NCBI GenBank assembly: GCA_013407085.1 | Contig: JACCGJ010019042.1 | Location: forward strand, 1-64,000 | Length of the DNA: 64,000 nt | Source: Atriophallophorus winterbourni | Taxonomy: Eukaryota > Platyhelminthes > Trematoda > Plagiorchiida > Microphallidae | Direction: 5' to 3' | Made by a program: the position numbers and the translations under genes | Notes under the pieces: model-generated | Seen by the model: only the letters and a program-made list of their open reading frames with translations | What the model was told of the DNA's origin: nothing | The model's database searches: none | Shown: positions 12,988 to 24,237 of the stretch, piece by piece | Layout of the letters: every line of letters starts with the position of its first letter | How positions within the stretch are numbered: the first letter of the stretch is position 1

Positions 12988-13150
12988 TGTATTGTGGTGC
13001 TCACATTCCCATCCCGTACAAACCACTACCGGTTTCTGGCTGTTTGCCGTCATCAGGTGGAGACAGTAAGATCAGGTTCAGTGAGCATCGAAGCATATGA
13101 AGTGACCTTATGTAGGCCTATAAAATTATTCACACCGGAAATCATCCTTC
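12988..13150 (+). repeat. Interspersed repeat, TATTGTGGTG family, copy 1
   Basis: It begins tattgtggtgctcacattcc and continues through ccggtttctggctgtttgcc and a gagacagtaagatcaggttc block. Related copies lie at 57170-57262 (minus strand), 62299-62405 (plus) and, more diverged, 32745-32975 (minus) and 35830-35900. The copies share a reading frame containing HYRFLAVC and ETVRSGS. The element class is unknown. Confidence 0.5.
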
Positions 13151-14310
13151 CAACTTTTAATAAGCAGCCAAACATTTAAAGACCTTGAATAGAATCTGTT
13201 TCATATGGAACGTCATAACTAAAAAGTCTTACCAACAAAATCAGTCGTGGTTTTCAATTTGAGGCTCGATGAACACAAGACGAACCACGCACTTGTGACT
13301 ATCTTCATTAACTTTTAGAATATTATATGATTTTACTTCATATACCTCCTCATTTTTTCGAGCTGATTGCTTTTCCCGCCCTATTTAAGACTTACAATTG
13401 CACATGTGGATATTTCTATTCGTTTAGGGTTTATAAATACAAACATTTCATCATGATCGGTTGAGTTTGATTGCAAAGTATGTGATCACTTAAAAATAAG
13501 CGATATTCGATGGTTCCATCTAATCAAAATTGTTTGCATGCTTGGAAATTAAGTAGATTCTCAGGTAGAAAGTCCTTAAAAATATATTCAAGACTCTTGA
13601 CATTCTAATGAGAATTTACAACAAAAATGAATCCGCTTATTTGAATCCTCTGAGTCTATTAACTACCTAATATATCAGTCATGCATATTTTGTGAACCGG
13701 AATATAAAACGAACGTAAGTGCTTAGTGCTCATATTTTCGTCATATATATAGAAGTATGTTTTGAACGGCATACCTAATTGGGCTAGACAATATTTGATG
13801 CATGACATTTATTACCAAAGTTTGACAATGTTTCCCTTTTTAGAAGATTGGTTTTTATCATACCACTTTTTTAAGATACATTTGTCTCTGAGCCCTGTAC
13901 ATAATTGGAGGTATTTCTGAGAGTGTATCAAAGGTCAATCGAATTCCCACACATTATTAAATTTGCTATGCACACGTTTAACCCTGTAAAGTGAGAAATA
14001 CTGATTTGTGGTCCGCTTTAGTGTGTGCATTCCCACTAGTCTATAATCTCTGCTTCCTCGACACGAAGTCGTTCGATATGAGATTGCACTAGACGCCTAA
14101 TCAACTTTATCTTCTGAATGTATGCACTGTTGTCCGCATCCGAACCGGTGCTATGAAATCTGAATATCGGAGAAAAATGCAATGTATTTGCTTCAAATAA
14201 AACATGGTTGAATGTAAATTTGTGAACATGTGAATAAAAAGTGTAATCGTACACACGTAAAAATCTATATATCGTTTGGAATTATTTTACTACATATGAT
14301 TAATAAATAT
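13151..14310. other. Region downstream of the C1q gene 3' end, no gene seen
   Basis: AT-rich sequence that would hold the 3' UTR of the minus-strand C1q gene. No perfect AATAAA signal was found close behind the stop on the minus strand, so the polyadenylation site is unplaced. No other exon is supported. Confidence 0.35.
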
Positions 14311-14511
14311 TCAAATTCTAAAAAGCATGTAACCAGAAAATGTGGAATACATATATCCATGCAAGAAGTAGGCTCCTTCACGGGTAATAAGCCATACTCT
14401 ATCCCCTGCATGCATTTGCAGGACCGCTTGATTTGTTGTCATTGACCATGGAGAGCTTTCTGACCAAACGTCGAAAATTTGTTTGTCGTTTTGCATGAGA
14501 CGAACAGCAGC
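14311..14511 (-). CDS. C1q-domain protein, terminal exon (C-terminal half of C1q domain)
   Basis: This exon holds 66 codons and a stop. It contains AVRLMQNDKQIF, NQAVLQMHAGDRVWL and TFSGYMLF, which are the last strands of a C1q jelly-roll: the conserved GD.VWL block and the FSG.LL ending. It follows the minus-strand acceptor ttcaacgttgtatcag and starts in phase 0 with Ala-Ala. This joins in frame to the Arg ending the upstream exon at 17039, giving the continuous strand ISAQGRSR-AAVRLMQN expected in this family. The stop comes two residues after the FSGYMLF motif, at the normal end of the domain. C1q/TNF-like domains trimerise and usually serve as secreted binding modules. Confidence 0.9.
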   Translation of the reverse strand, partial: AAVRLMQNDKQIFDVWSESSPWSMTTNQAVLQMHAGDRVWLITREGAYFLHGYMYSTFSGYMLFRI

Positions 14512-14598
14512 CTGATACAACGTTGAAAGACGTATAAGTTTTACCTTTTATCAAGCAAATAAATATTTAAAATAATTCTGCAAATGAAGGTTTAGTGT

Positions 14599-15470
14599 AT
14601 GATATATATACCACTTCCAAGGAATCTTCCATCAGCCCAAAAAAATTTTCACTCAACTTGCATTAAGGACTGTGAACAGGATCATCACCCAGTAAGCCCT
14701 CAGAATTTTGCCATGACAACTTTCGAAGCAGTCAAGATCAGCCAAAGTACGCTTATATCGCTGATCTACCCCTCAACGGACAGCAGAACCAAATTAGTGC
14801 TGGAGACGAATGCTTCACAAATCTCTGTAGGAGCCGTACTAAGCCGTACTAAGGCAAATTACCTTCTTCTCCAAAAGCTTCATCCGGCGTCTGGAAAGCA
14901 CAGCACCTTTTGATAAATACTTGTTAACTAAATCGCAGCATAACGCAATTGACACATTGAAGCAAGATATACTATCAAGGTATTCAAGCACCACAAGCGT
15001 TTATCCTATACTCTTAGCGCAGCCAATTATCAATTCTCTTCATTAGAGAGAGATTACTTGCATTTTCTTGCTTACTACTTAACTGAGATCAGGTGTACAA
15101 ACAGACCACACATATTCTAGGAAGGTGCGCTACCTTGTAGATCGATTTCGCAGCCTAACGGGTCAAATACTTCAGGCGGAGTCAGGCGACACAGACCGAG
15201 CTCATGTAATATCCGCAGCTCGCTTGAGACCTACGCACCTCATTTTCCTTTTGTCTCACTTGGATTACCGAACCTTCAAATCCAGCACGATGTCCAGACT
15301 CGCTGACTCGGCAGTACGAATGATGAAATTCCCGCTATCTCCACGGACATCAGCGGCAACCTAAAACGCGGAATCCTTTGCACACCTACTCAGGCCGTGC
15401 TAATACAATGCTGCCTAGTTGCTCACCGTAAATCGGTATCGAGAATGACTTTCTCAGTAATCGCTTTAAG
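14599..15470 (+). pseudogene. Ty3/gypsy LTR retrotransposon pol remnant (RNase H region)
   Basis: Plus-strand frames contain TKLVLETNASQISVGAVL, the RNase H first strand with Asp changed to Asn, preceded by a TFEAVKISQSTLISLIYP stretch typical of the RT/RNase H linker. HPASGKHSTF corresponds to the AQ.KYSTF block. Near 15020-15110 a frame reads QFSSLERDYLHFLAYYLTEI, matching the segment before the integrase part. Stops and frameshifts break the frame repeatedly and no LTRs were found. It lies in the intron between the two C1q-domain exons, on the opposite strand. Confidence 0.6.
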
Positions 15471-15821
15471 GGTGAATAAGTAGGAAATAATAATTCCTTA
15501 ATAATTCAGCACGAACATATTCCATCATGATGCCAAATATATCATTTGATTTGAAACAACTAAGCCCACCCTGGCGATAAAAAGCGTGAACGTCTGAACA
15601 AAATATAAGGTCAAGAACCACAAATCGCAAGCCTACAAGATACTGATTTTGACTCTTTATTTCCGGTAAAAATGTCTTGTCCCGAATTATTGCGAACGAG
15701 CAACACGAAATTATTATTTGTTTGTGGTAAATAAGTAGCAAGCCTTAAAATGAATCGCAAGTCTGTATTTTTCACAGCTTCCATATGCGCGTTATTTTTC
15801 ACGCTCTATTATACGGTATTT

Positions 15822-16185
15822 AACTCCGCCAAGGACGGTCCCAAGCCCGTCTGAGAAAGGAGGAGGGTTGGGCTTAGGGCTAGCAACCCTATCCCGTAAA
15901 ACCTACATTGCTACGGAAACGATGACAACAGATCCGTGGTTCGGTCATGTCTGCAGGATGGATCCCAGTTCGCATACGAAGGTAGCCATGCACTGGCATC
16001 CGCAAGGTAAACGAAAAAGGGGACGGCCCAAGGAAACTTGGCGCAGAACGTTGGAACGCGAACTACACGCACAAGGATTCACGGTGCAAACGGCAAAGAA
16101 AGCAGCGACAGACCAAAACCACTGGCGTGAAGTTGTCTTCGCCTCATGTGCCACCCGGCACGGAGAGGACTGAATGAATGAATGA
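15822..16185 (+). mobile_element. Internally deleted RTE element, 364 bp, with 14-bp target-site duplication
   Basis: The insertion is bounded by exact copies of attatacggtattt at 15808-15821 and 16186-16199. Its first 85 bases match part of the 5' leader of the complete RTE at 49105-52581 (ggacggtcccaagcccgtct is shared, and agcaaccc and gtaaaaacct-like blocks follow in order). The sequence then jumps to the element's C-terminal coding end with KRKRGRPKETWRRTLERELHAQ and NHWREVVFASC, and finishes in GAATGAATGAATGAA before the duplication. The whole RT and endonuclease region is missing. Intact duplications mean this short form itself moved; it probably relied on enzyme from a full RTE. Confidence 0.85.
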
Positions 16186-16244
16186 ATTATACGGTATTTT
16201 AGATAACGAATATAACGCTTAGTATATATTAACAACTTCAGACT

Positions 16245-16611
16245 ACTTATCAGTACCAGGTCGTTTGAAATATTCCTAGACTTGATAACCGTTCCAAAAT
16301 GAAAACACTTGGCTCGAAATTTCGCTCTTATTTGAGACCAACAGCAGTACAAATACTTTTCCTCGATTGAGACTCGAAACCACAACCATCATTTTTGTAG
16401 ACTTACGCATTACTCTCCTCCGTTTTACTTATAAGTACCAGGTCGTTTGAAACTATTCCTAGACTTGATAACCGTTCCAATGAATGAAAACACTTGGCTC
16501 GAAATTTCGCTCTTATTTGAGCCCAACAGCAGTACAAATACTTTTCCTCGATTGAGAGTCGAAACCACAACCATTATTTTTGTAGACTTACGCATTACTC
16601 TCCTCCGTTTT
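16245..16611. repeat. Tandem duplication, two copies of about 182 bp
   Basis: Copy 1 (16245-16426) and copy 2 (16427-16611) are nearly identical. They share accaggtcgtttgaaa, cttggctcgaaatttcgctc and gactcgaaaccacaacc or its close variant. Differences are few: an ATGA insertion and some single substitutions. The duplication lies directly downstream of the deleted RTE. Confidence 0.9.
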
Positions 16612-17038
16612 ATTGACCGCGATCGAGCATTTATGAATCTATCTGCAGACTGACACGTTTGATCATCGTTGTGAATGATCTATAAATATTTGTTGTAGTC
16701 GGGAACTGACTTTAAAACTAATAGTAATTTCGAGTAGTCAACATCACTAAAACAAAATTTCTGCATCAAGGTAACGAACTATATCCATCAGATTCAATCG
16801 GTGTTAGATAACACTGAATACTATGGGAAGTCCTGAGATGAATATCAGATCGATTGGGCAACGACAACAGTGTTGCTGGCTCCTTAGAAACTGGTCGGAC
16901 ACATGACGTTATCCAATGGTGCCAGTTTGGATAAAAATTCATACATCCTTTATCGCGGTCGGTCAGAGTAGACGTTCGGAACAACTATTCAGTATTTTCG
17001 AATCATTTCACTCGATTTTTATGACTGTGCAAACTTAC
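16612..17038. other. Intron of the C1q gene, no further feature seen
   Basis: AT-rich sequence between the tandem duplication and the donor site of the first C1q exon (minus-strand gtaagt, plus coordinates 17033-17038). Open frames here are short and unrecognised. Confidence 0.4.
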
Positions 17039-17286
17039 CCTCGATCGACCTTGTGCCGAAATGGTCACAACGAGCACATAGACACCATCGACTGGAGCAA
17101 CGAATTCTCCGTTCAGTGGATTATATGCCCCACCCACATTTGTAATCACCCTCGACATTACCACACGGGGAAAACTTCCAGCCGGTTTCTCGACAATATT
17201 GAATTCCAGTCCCGCGAAGAAGGCTACATGAATATTAAAACTATCCATTTTCATCAACTCTTTTTCTTTATCCCAAACCGAATAAT
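17039..17286 (-). CDS. C1q-domain protein, internal exon (N-terminal half of C1q domain)
   Basis: This 248-base exon begins after the minus-strand acceptor ttttgtcatatttcag and ends before the donor gtaagt. It encodes a short linker, then SFNIHVAFFAGLEFNI, VVMSRVITNVGGAYNPL, GEFVAPVDGVYVLVVTISAQ. These are the first strands of a C1q domain, including the hallmark TNVGGAYNPLNGEFVAP block and the VDGVYVF-like strand. It carries two bases of a split codon at its start (phase 1) and ends on a full codon. This fits the collagen exon upstream (one spare base) and the terminal exon at 14311-14511. The joined domain is about 140 residues, the usual C1q length. Confidence 0.9.
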
Positions 17287-19382
17287 CTGAAATATGACAA
17301 AACACAAGCGATCTAGATAGAATGAAAATTTCACTTCATCATCAGATAAAGATTTTTTTAGCGTTTTTCGGATAATAACACAAAAAGTTTATCGCAATGC
17401 TACGCCCTTGTTTATTGTTCGAAAAGTATTGGCGGTCATCTTGAGTAAAGCGAAGATGCCATGACGACGCTTATCACACAGGCGATCTAAAGTGCAATGT
17501 CAGGAGAGTTTCAAATATCGAATTGCTTCATAATATTGTGAGCAATTAAACTTTTAACCGTTGTTTATGAATTGAGTTGGCATTAACCATCCATTGGCAT
17601 TAAAAATCCATTCGAGTTACTGATTACAATGTTCTGGTAACACAGTTCAACAACACAACCCTTAATAAATTACAACATTCGATTCATTTGTAATACTGTG
17701 AGATAACGTGTATGTTGATTTGATATTAAAATGATTCTGTCAATTTTGTAAGTGTAAATAACTTGATAAACGTTGCAAGCTTGTCGAATAGTCGACAAGG
17801 CTGGTGTTGGGAAAATTTTATCAGTACCGTCATAGTTTCAGCCCCTTGGTAAAAACATTGCATGTTGATAATGTTTTGATTATACAGATTAAAATGTGCT
17901 CTGAGTTCATCAGCGTTGCACCATATAAGACATAACCATGTTTAATTTAAATTAGAAATTGAGACAAAATTAAAGCTCAGTAATAACAGTTGGTGCGCTA
18001 ATGAGACAACGCATCTAAACCAATAAATAAACTCTGAGAAAATTGCTAATTTTGAGATTGTACAGTTCCCGGTACATAACAATGCATAGAATTTTTCTAT
18101 GTTCTCTAATTGTCAAGCTTTGAAATTAACCTAAGTGCTCTTCGAAACCGTATTAAACCTGTAAACAAAGTTAAACATTGTAGTGATAGACTGACAGAGG
18201 TTGATTAGCTCAACAAAGCAAATCTAGAGAAATGACTTGGTAAACAAACTTAAAATTTCAAGTAAAGCGCGTAAATAAAGTTACAGTTTTCGCACAAGTA
18301 ACGCTAATAGAGAATAATTTCCCTGAGCCTCGAAATATTGTGAAGGTGGCAAACGAAGAAATATTGATGTCATGATTGAATAAGATCGGTATATAAAACA
18401 ACAATGTACATTTATTTTACCAGCTTATGAGCCTTCTAAGGCTTGTTGAATACCAACTCAGGACTTTCAACTGATTGGTGTCGGTAGTAGATAAACGGTG
18501 ATGGAGTTCACATGCTGAATGTCAACGGATTTTATCAATTTAAAATTCGCGGAAAAGTTATATTTTTAATAGATTGATCCTTCACTAATTACTGAAGCTA
18601 TACTGACGGAGTTAAAAGGAATTAATTGCATTTCCGTATTATTCTAGATTAAATGCAGATTTCTCAAAATAATGTTTTTTATTCAATGAATACGTATGCC
18701 TGTGAATGATTTAGCAATTTCTGCTGTGATATGTTATGTTTTAATTCGATACAATACTTCAGGCAGCACGCGCGACTTTCAGTCAAATGTTTCGTTTTTC
18801 AGCATATGTCCCAGTCATTTATTCGTTAGACACGTGCTCAAATTTACCAAGTTTGGTGTTACTCGAATCTTTCGCGTTCAAATTTAATGCTATATTCATC
18901 TGGCTGCGGTTGGCCTCCTTCGGTAGATGTCACCATAAATGTACATCCCAAACACTTGGAGGTTTTGTGATCCCACTCAACAGTCAGATACTAAACGAAC
19001 GTTCTCTCAACCGGAGATGACACTAAGCAGTGCTTACACACTGAGCAGTCAAATGTTCTAAAGGTTACAACTTGCGGGATCAATGTCCAGCGTATTTACG
19101 TCGCTTTTGCAAACGTCTGTTTGATGTTAGGGCGGCGTGCCCTGTTTCTGTTTTAACTTTCTATAGAGCACTGGCGGCGTTGTCGTAGTAGAATGAACAT
19201 GCTCTTTAGACCAGCGTTAACAAGCACTTTTGAATTTTTTCAAGATACAACGGTTGCTCTTTATATGGAAAATATTCAACCATCATACCTGCTTTGCGTG
19301 GATGTTCTAGGATTCGATTCCATACAGTTTATCAGTGAAGCTATATAACATCATTTTTGTCTTCATGGAGAGCATACGTAAT
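17287..19382. other. Intronic AT-rich stretch, no supported feature
   Basis: About 2 kb within the long intron of the C1q gene. Only short unrecognised frames are present, and no domain or clear repeat boundary was seen. Confidence 0.4.
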
Positions 19383-20240
19383 TCAAACGACACAAGATGG
19401 CAGTTGCTTTGCCAAACCGCTTGCCAATATCTGCATCCAGCAAGATGTTATCCGAACAGCTGAGCCAAAATATGTTAAATGATATGCTGGTTCAAGCCGA
19501 CAGCAGTCAGCATCGATGATTGGAGGTAATACAGCCCGTTGCCCAATTCCAGTGGTCTTGTTCAATCTAATTGCCCTCCCTAAGTCTTTGAATCCCGACA
19601 AAAAGCAATCTACTAAAAGCCGAGGCTGCTTTCTGGAATGAGCAATGATGGTTGAAACGTCGGCACACAGCAGGTCGAGGATATGCAAATCCCATACCCC
19701 GGTTATTGCCCTCAAACTGTCCAGGTTGAAAAGCTTGCTATCACATCGCATGAATAGGGAAATGCATTTATTTTTCTAAGAAAAGGTTGTATTAATAGCG
19801 GAGCGAAGATAAATCGAACTGCATGGGAGCAAGACACGTCGTTATTTGATGACTCAGCATATTTCGAAAACTTCGAAAATGTAAGCGGTAAAGTGAATTG
19901 AATACTTCATGCTAGAGTGAAAAGACAGCATTTAATGACAAAGTAGGTGTTAGGGTTTGATTGGACCAATGGCTTATTTGATTCTGTCATACATATCAAG
20001 AAATATAGCAGTATTGGTAGCGTTTTGGATTCCGAGGCGAATTTTAGTCCGATAGTCGTTTGGTAGTCTGCTTTGTAGCTGCTATTATGAGGGGGTAGTT
20101 TTCATCCGTTAGCATTTGCTGAAAATTCAAAAATGGTAACCGTTCCTTGTCTAGTACATCAGTCATCAGAGAAGCTTTAGTTAGCAGTTGCTCGTTCGAG
20201 TTCACTTTACACCGTAATAGGGAAGAGAGAATCGGCGTGT
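19383..20240 (-). pseudogene. RTE-type retrotransposon fragment, internally deleted
   Basis: On the minus strand, 20044-20240 has NEQLLTKASLMTDV and KERLPFLNFQQ. This aligns with the endonuclease-RT linker of the RTE copy at 33608-35800 (NDRLVRSKSLVDD in its frame). Further on, 19383-19751 has LVDCFLSGFKDLGRAIRLNKT and YHLTYFGSAV, the post-RT region (DCF..CKDFGL.I.LNKT and TYLGS in related copies). The RT core between these is absent, so the copy has a large internal deletion besides point decay. It sits in the C1q intron in the same orientation as the gene. Confidence 0.65.
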
Positions 20241-21417
20241 GCATTTTTAACGTGTTTCTCAGTTTTCATAATAAAATTCTAGTGGTGTTGTTTGCTGCGC
20301 ACGGTTGTGAAAGCTTGCTCGAATCACACAGTAAGATGATGTTCGCACATTCGACGTACATCGATCCTTGACTTACCAGTCAAGTTGACGCGGTGGAAAC
20401 TAGCCCGGTAAATTTTAGTTTTACACAAACCAATGAATTGTCAGTTTCACAATGCGCTCTGATGTGTTCATGTAAGCAGTACGCGTACTACTCACCTGTA
20501 ATTCGAATTCGCCCATTGACAGTTTAATAATAGCGACAGAGTAGCCCCGCGGTTAGTAGATGAAGACCTTGCAGAATCTACTAAATTTTTCAACCCATAC
20601 ATTTTACCCACTCATTTTAGATTTACAATGTGACTGATGTAAGCAAAAGCGTTGGTTACCATTTCAAATCAGTTGGTAGTCAAACATTTCTGATGTATTT
20701 ATTTATTGCACAGTAAGTGCGCTTATTGTGCATTCAGTAAAAATACATTTTTAAAGTTACCTTTAATTTAATTGAGAAAAAGAGATGCTTTTATTTGCCT
20801 ATTTTAAGTACATTATTCGTATAAAACCATCGTAATATGGTTCAATTTTTACACTAATCACTGTGGTCCTCGACAAATAAAACAAAGCAATGACAAGAGA
20901 AATAACTCCAACCAAACAGGAAACAAGACTCACGCATTAATGGCGAATGAATCTAAATTTCCGAAATCTGACATTTGGGAACCAGAATAATTTGACAAGG
21001 AATTCCCATTTAAATGGAATATCATACATTATCCTTGAAATTCTGTTTGGTCAGAAGAAACGTGAAAATTTCCGTTCACTATTATAAACAATCAGTGGTA
21101 TGGGATCAGAATAAATTAATGTTGCTCTAGCATTGATTGATTGAATAAAAGGTAACCAATCCTTGGAAAACCGTATCATATCATCTTGTTTTACTGGATC
21201 ATGAAACAGTAACCCTTCTAATAATTATAACGTGTTGGTAAAGTGGAAACATCTACATTAACTAATTTGGTGCAAAATCTCCTTTTATAAATTAAGATTA
21301 TCTTGGAAATATACGGACACATAACAATCATAGCATGAAGCATAGCTTTTTTTACATGCATATAAACTATGAATAAATCATATATTTGCATCGAAATGAC
21401 TGGGAATTATGACATGT
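20241..21417. other. Intronic sequence without supported feature
   Basis: AT-rich, with only short frames. No domain or repeat end could be identified. Confidence 0.35.
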
Positions 21418-21581
21418 ACATCCGTATGAGCGTTCTGCACCACTTACATGTTATGATGATAGTTACCCACTCGTGTAGATAAATGCAATGACGCACATTC
21501 GTATGAGGGCGTTCTGCACGATGAGTACTTAAATGTTAAGATGATAGTTACCCACTCGTATAGATAAATGCAATGACGCAC
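21418..21581. repeat. Tandem duplication, two copies of about 77-85 bp
   Basis: Both copies contain cgtatgag, cgttctgcac, gatgatagttacccactcgt and agataaatgcaatgacgcac, at 21418-21494 and from 21495 to about 21581. Copy 2 has small insertions. It looks like a local duplication in the intron, with no coding meaning seen. Confidence 0.85.
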
Positions 21582-21726
21582 CGTTTACTCATGCTATAGC
21601 AATCTTTGTTGCGTAACATGTACCATCTGTTTTGAGATCCACAGTTAACAATTATTATTAAGCAGTGATGTAATTACTCATGTCTATTCCCGAGCGTTGA
21701 TTTAATTGAACATAACAAATGGATGA

Positions 21727-22015
21727 TTCAAAGTAATTCAAAGTAATACAAAGTTTTAATGGTCCAAAAAATAAATACTTTACAGTAAACATAGATTAAA
21801 AATTATAGGGAATCTATAAAAACAACACAAATGTGTGTATTCAGGTGCGAGGTTGGATTTGGTCAACATATACTTTTCAAGTTCAGCCTTGAACATGTTC
21901 AGGCTTGATGTACAAATTATATGTGGGGGCAGAGAGTTCCATATAAAACAAACTCGGACAGCAAAGAAAAAACCTTCGACCATTTTATCTAGAGTGTGAA
22001 ATAAGCTTGATCAGC
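21727..22015 (-). mobile_element. CR1 retrotransposon 3'-end fragment
   Basis: The minus-strand frame 21780-21983 ends with VRVCFIWNSLPPHIICTS, the usual C-terminal tail of CR1 ORF2 (VRVCFTWNYLPCNVHPT at 22958). It is followed by the 3' terminal box gttttaatggtccaaaa on the plus strand near 21753 and by repeats of the unit AAAGTAATTC. The insertion appears strongly 5'-truncated, keeping only about 290 bases. Confidence 0.75.
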
Positions 22016-22734
22016 TCCAATATTAACTGGTTAAGTACATGCAACATTTGTCTTTAAATCAACTATTCTTTTGCAAATAATTAGCATAAGAAACTAAAAT
22101 GTTCATTGAATATTATGAAGTTGGATGCAAGTTTGTCGTTAAAATAAATTCAGGAGATTCAGAGATTGCGATCGAGGAGTTATTTCTAAATCATGTTACT
22201 TTCCACCGAAACATCCAGATAAAACACGGCATTGGCTGTTGTTCATATATTAGAGGTGGGAGGAGGATCTCTTCAAACGAATAGAGGACAACTCGCATGT
22301 CTTGCCCGAACCTCCACCAACTTTTCAAGGCAAGTGTCTGAGAAACTCAATACCACCATCACCACATCACCCCTGCGTTTCACACCCACTTGTGGATCTT
22401 GTTAAAAATTATCCCTAGGGTCAACCTTTCCAACATTAATCTCGTTTACGCAAGGATCCTATAATACGAAAGAGTGCCAATTGTTCATATGCTTTTAGTA
22501 CACACATGATGTAGGCAAATCCAAATACCGTGACACTGTTCTCAACACTGTTTGTTCAGGTTGTCACCTTATTCTAATTTATCATTCGATTCCGTGAGAA
22601 TCCTTTCAATTCATTACTTCATCAAATTGGACTCTTTTAATCAAATATGGTCTTGCGCATCAAATGAATTTTAAGCGCTATCTACTCTGGTATTGTGCTG
22701 AAGAGTGGTGTGATGCATATCACCCGAATGTTCA

Positions 22735-24237
22735 ATTCAATTCAATTTTAATGGTCTAAAAGCATATAGTTTAACAAAAACTACAGAATAATATGGGAAT
22801 TACGAATAACATTTGTAGTAAAACGGGATTTGTTTGCTTACTGAGTAGTTCAGGAATCAAGTAAAAATCCACAGGGCAGAAACTGTTTTCAAAGTTTAAA
22901 GCTTTTATGGGGTAAAATATATAGGTTCAATGTTTGGGTTGGTCGACATGAAATTGTTCAAATTAGATTTGAATATATCAAAGTTGGGTGAACATTACAG
23001 GGTAGGTAGTTCCAGGTAAAGCATACACGTACAGAATAAAAATACCTTCGACAGTTTAGTCTCGAGTCGGGAATAAGTACTGTATACTCATTACTCCGGC
23101 TGGTTCTGTGTGGTAGTCGTGCGAATAGTTTATTTAGGGGGTGGTTGGGGATATGCAGTATATTGAACATAAGAATCAAATCACCTCTAAGACGGCAGTA
23201 ACGAGAGTCGAAGAGATTGAGATTTGCAATACGAACTTCGAATTGTTTGTGCTTCAATCTTCGTACGAGCTTGGTGGTCCGATGATATATTCTCTGCAAG
23301 AGGCTGATGTCCTTCTGTAGCCAGGGTGACCAAGCCTGAACCGCATACTCCATGGTTGGCCTCAAGTACGTATTCATTATTCGATGAACAGTTTGCTTCG
23401 TGAAACTCCGGAACACGCGTTTTAGCAGAAGCAGTACTCGTGACGTCTTTTCATAGACAGCTGTGGTGTTATGCGACGGTTTCAAAGTGCTGCTCACCCA
23501 CACACCCAAGTCCTTCTCCTTGTCAGTGGTTTCAAGAATATGGGAACCAAGGGTGTAAGAGAACTAGAAATGTCTTCCAACAGTCAATACCTTGCATTTT
23601 CTGACATTGAAAGGTAGTTTATTTCTAACTGACCAGTCTTGTAAGGCATCGAGGTCCAGCTGAAGTTGTCTGCAATCCTCAGTTGTGCATACTTGTGTCC
23701 ACAGCTTGATGTCATCCGCAAATAACAAGATTTTGCAGCGAACAAGTTTAGGTAAATCGTTTACATAGATCAGGAAAAGAATTGGTCCAATCACTGATCC
23801 CTGCAGCACCCCACTCGTTACTGCAATAGGTCGTGACAAAGCACCATCAACCCTTACTCGAACGACACGGTCGCAGAGATAATCCTCAAACCAGGCTAGT
23901 AATGAACCCTTGATTCCACATAGCTCCATCTTTTGTAGTAACAGACTGTGATTGACACGATCGAATGCTTTTGACATATCAAGATAACTAGCGTGTACGG
24001 TGAGACCTTTGTCTACAGCTTGTCTTCAGTAATCGAGGGAGAGCAGAAAGTTTGAAATGCAAGAGAGTCTTTTTCTGAAGCAGTGTTGTTCGACTGCGAG
24101 CAAGCAATTGTCTTCCGGATGTTTTGGGACGCTGTTTGCTACGAGGTGCTCTATCACTTTAAATATCACCGGCAGTAGTGTTACTGGTCGATTGTTGGAT
24201 ACTTCGGAACGGTTCGTAATTAGACGTCAGTACTGCA
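22735..24237 (-). mobile_element. CR1 retrotransposon, RT to 3' end, 5'-truncated
   Basis: Two minus-strand frames cover the RT. At 23564-23977 there are MSKAFDRVNHSLLLQKM (first catalytic Asp), SGVLQGSVIGPILFLIYVND and LLFADDIKLW (the FADD catalytic box). A frameshift leads to 22958-23509 with LLLLKRVFRSF, EYAVQAWSPW, IYHRTTKLV and VRVCFTWNYLP. Upstream, 23978-24237 encodes RPVTLLPVIFKVIEHL with stops. The 3' end has the box tttaatggtctaaaa and TTCAA repeats near 22735-22763. The copy stops exactly where the plus-strand RTE at 24238 starts. It is inactive because of the frameshifts and stops. Confidence 0.85.

Noticed and set aside
16916..17290. Plus-strand frame of 124 codons
   Set aside because: Antisense of the C1q exon; the minus strand has the conserved domain and splice sites.
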